From: Salinivirgaceae bacterium
Lineage (GTDB): Bacteria; Bacteroidota; Bacteroidia; Bacteroidales; SZUA-534
Assembly (NCBI GenBank): GCA_017551905.1
Contig: JAFZKK010000117.1
Coordinates: 1 to 55,936 of the forward strand
Direction of reading: 5' to 3'
DNA: 55,936 nucleotides
Of this stretch, positions 55,058 through 55,936 are shown piece after piece (position 1 is the first letter of the stretch; every line of letters begins with the position of its first letter). The translations under genes were made by a program, and so were the position numbers. The notes beneath the pieces were generated by a model that worked only from the letters and a program-made list of their open reading frames with translations, did no database searches and had not been told where the DNA came from.

Positions 55058-55888
55058 TTAATTGATTACTACACGTTTGGCGGTGTTGCCAACCCTGACG
55101 ATGTAAATACCTGTGGCATTTAGGGTTATCGTAGAGACGTTGCGCGCAACGTCTCTACACACAAGACGTCCCATTGCATCATAAACGCTGATTTCATCGG
55201 TGGCGTTTTCAACAACAATGTTACGGCCATAGGCGTAGATGTTCACTGCGTTGGCAGTGGATTCGGCGACGGGGGTTGGTTTGTAGCCCCAAACAACCGG
55301 ACAGATGGGATTCCAATTACTATCCCAACCTGAAGGTATTGAACTTGGTTCACAATAAATAGTTAAGTTTTTGCATTCACAGAATGCATACAGCCCTATG
55401 CTTATGACAGAATTTGGTATAATTATCGAAGTTAAGCCGGAACAATATTCAAATGCGAAACTATCTATTCTAGTTATAGAATTAGGAATAGTAACAGATT
55501 TAAGACCATTGCAATTACTAAACGCTCTTACGCCAATGTCGGTAACAGAATTAGGAATAGTTAATGATGTTAGACCACATCCACCAAACGCAGATTCACC
55601 GATAATTACTATAGAATTAGGTATAGTTACAGATTTCAAACTGATACAACCATCAAACGCCATATAGCCAATGCTTGAAACACAATATTCAATTTCATTA
55701 TGAATAATTTTGGGGGGAATATTTACTGTGGTTAACTCCAAATAATCTCCACTAAATATATGTTTACAAGTCACTTCCACCGTGGAATCGCTTGTAATGT
55801 TGTAATACAAATCACCACTTTTAAAATCATATGCCCACGCCTGCCCTGCAAAAGCAATGGCGACCAGAAGTGTTATTAGTCTTTTCAT
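55058..55888 (-). CDS. BspA-like LRR protein with T9SS sorting tail
   Basis: 276 residues. Signal peptide (ITLLVAIAFAGQAWA), then four to five BspA/TpLRR-type repeats of ~23 residues (SVTIPNSIV-IGESAFGGC; SLTIPNSVTDIGVRAFSNC; SVTIPNSITRIDSFAFEYC; SIIIPNSVISIGLYAF). Residues ~206-276 form a type A T9SS sorting domain (ISVYDAMGRLV, then GIYIVRVGNTAKRVVIN), so the protein should be carried across the outer membrane by the type IX system. The segment joining these two parts of the tail is encoded by a perfect palindrome at 55131-55158. Adhesion-type role is inferred from BspA. Confidence 0.9.
   Translation of the reverse strand: MKRLITLLVAIAFAGQAWAYDFKSGDLYYNITSDSTVEVTCKHIFSGDYLELTTVNIPPKIIHNEIEYCVSSIGYMAFDGCISLKSVTIPNSIVIIGESAFGGCGLTSLTIPNSVTDIGVRAFSNCNGLKSVTIPNSITRIDSFAFEYCSGLTSIIIPNSVISIGLYAFCECKNLTIYCEPSSIPSGWDSNWNPICPVVWGYKPTPVAESTANAVNIYAYGRNIVVENATDEISVYDAMGRLVCRDVARNVSTITLNATGIYIVRVGNTAKRVVIN
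55131..55158. repeat. Perfect 28-bp palindrome inside the T9SS-tail coding region
   Basis: GTAGAGACGTTGCG followed by its exact reverse complement. On the minus strand it is read in frame as CRDVARNVST. Similar GTAGAGACG and GTAGGGACG palindromes are known as dispersed elements in Bacteroidetes and cyanobacterial genomes, and a looser relative lies at 25375. Confidence 0.9.
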
Positions 55889-55936
55889 AATTTATTGTAT
55901 ACCATTGGGTTATCAGAGCAAGTTGCTACTCATTAA

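Noticed and set aside
55371..55667. Plus-strand 98-codon repeat protein
   Set aside because: Antisense shadow of the LRR repeats in the minus-strand gene.

Overview
The window looks like chromosomal DNA of an uncultured member of the Bacteroidales (Bacteroidetes). The grounds are: a GldF-GldG fusion followed by a DUF4340 protein; DUF4271 next to hemD and rnpA; a BT_3928-type DoxX protein beside tpiA; a T9SS-type C-terminal tail on a BspA-like LRR protein; a short ATP synthase epsilon subunit; and at least twelve copies of the Bacteroidetes -7 promoter box TAnnTTTG upstream of genes, with almost no Shine-Dalgarno sequences. I see no insertion sequence, prophage or CRISPR array.

Layout. 1-460: left edge, a 22-bp direct repeat and tRNA-Arg(CCG) with its own promoter and terminator. 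551-4503: gldFG fusion, DUF4340 and a UPF0340 (YwlG-like) gene. 4485-4627: first hexamer-word array. 4666-8268: a 1200-residue secreted fibre or adhesin with eight ~36-residue repeats, YadA-like head repeats and a peptidase S74 chaperone. 8363-13070: dnaN, DUF4271, hemD (TTG start), a GNAT gene with a 53-residue partner, and rnpA. 13119-18656: S41 protease, glycosyltransferase, MscS channel, cmk and ispH in one co-directional run. 18637-22451 (minus): GtrA, a COG0523/CobW GTPase and Tex. 22593-23940: a small barrel-like protein and a MntA/HepT toxin-antitoxin pair bounded by 36-bp imperfect direct repeats.

24191-34048 holds the whole F-type ATP synthase in the order B-(secreted hypothetical)-E-F-H-A-G-(SDR epimerase)-(polyprenyl diphosphate synthase)-D-(small membrane protein)-C. 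Four foreign genes are thus embedded in it, and a hairpin lies between atpE and atpF. 34135-41813: PEGA protein, tmk, BT_3928-like DoxX protein, tpiA, folA, DUF58, a deoxynucleoside kinase and a HAD protein. 42005-49968: hybrid histidine kinase, thyA, an EF-hand membrane protein, a CE2-like SGNH esterase and a lone receiver. 50039-55888: alanine dehydrogenase, rnhA, purN, tsaE, a secreted protein, a His-rich membrane protein, peptidase E and the LRR/T9SS protein.

Most genes are housekeeping. Nucleotide metabolism is well represented (cmk, tmk, thyA, folA, dNK, purN), as are energy metabolism (ATP synthase, tpiA) and isoprenoids (ispH, polyprenyl synthase). The most unusual signal is non-coding. 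Three arrays of degenerate hexanucleotide words (CGATGA, CGATAA, CACTGA, CACTAA, CGAAAA and variants) start inside the last codons of three unrelated genes (UPF0340, hybrid kinase, purN), always in the direction of that gene. Two of these proteins therefore share the terminal residues NDDEKR. Two of the arrays continue through other short-period repeats right up to the ATG of the next gene. Related short-period repeats fill several other intergenic gaps. A perfect 28-bp palindrome is also carried in frame inside the T9SS tail of the last gene.
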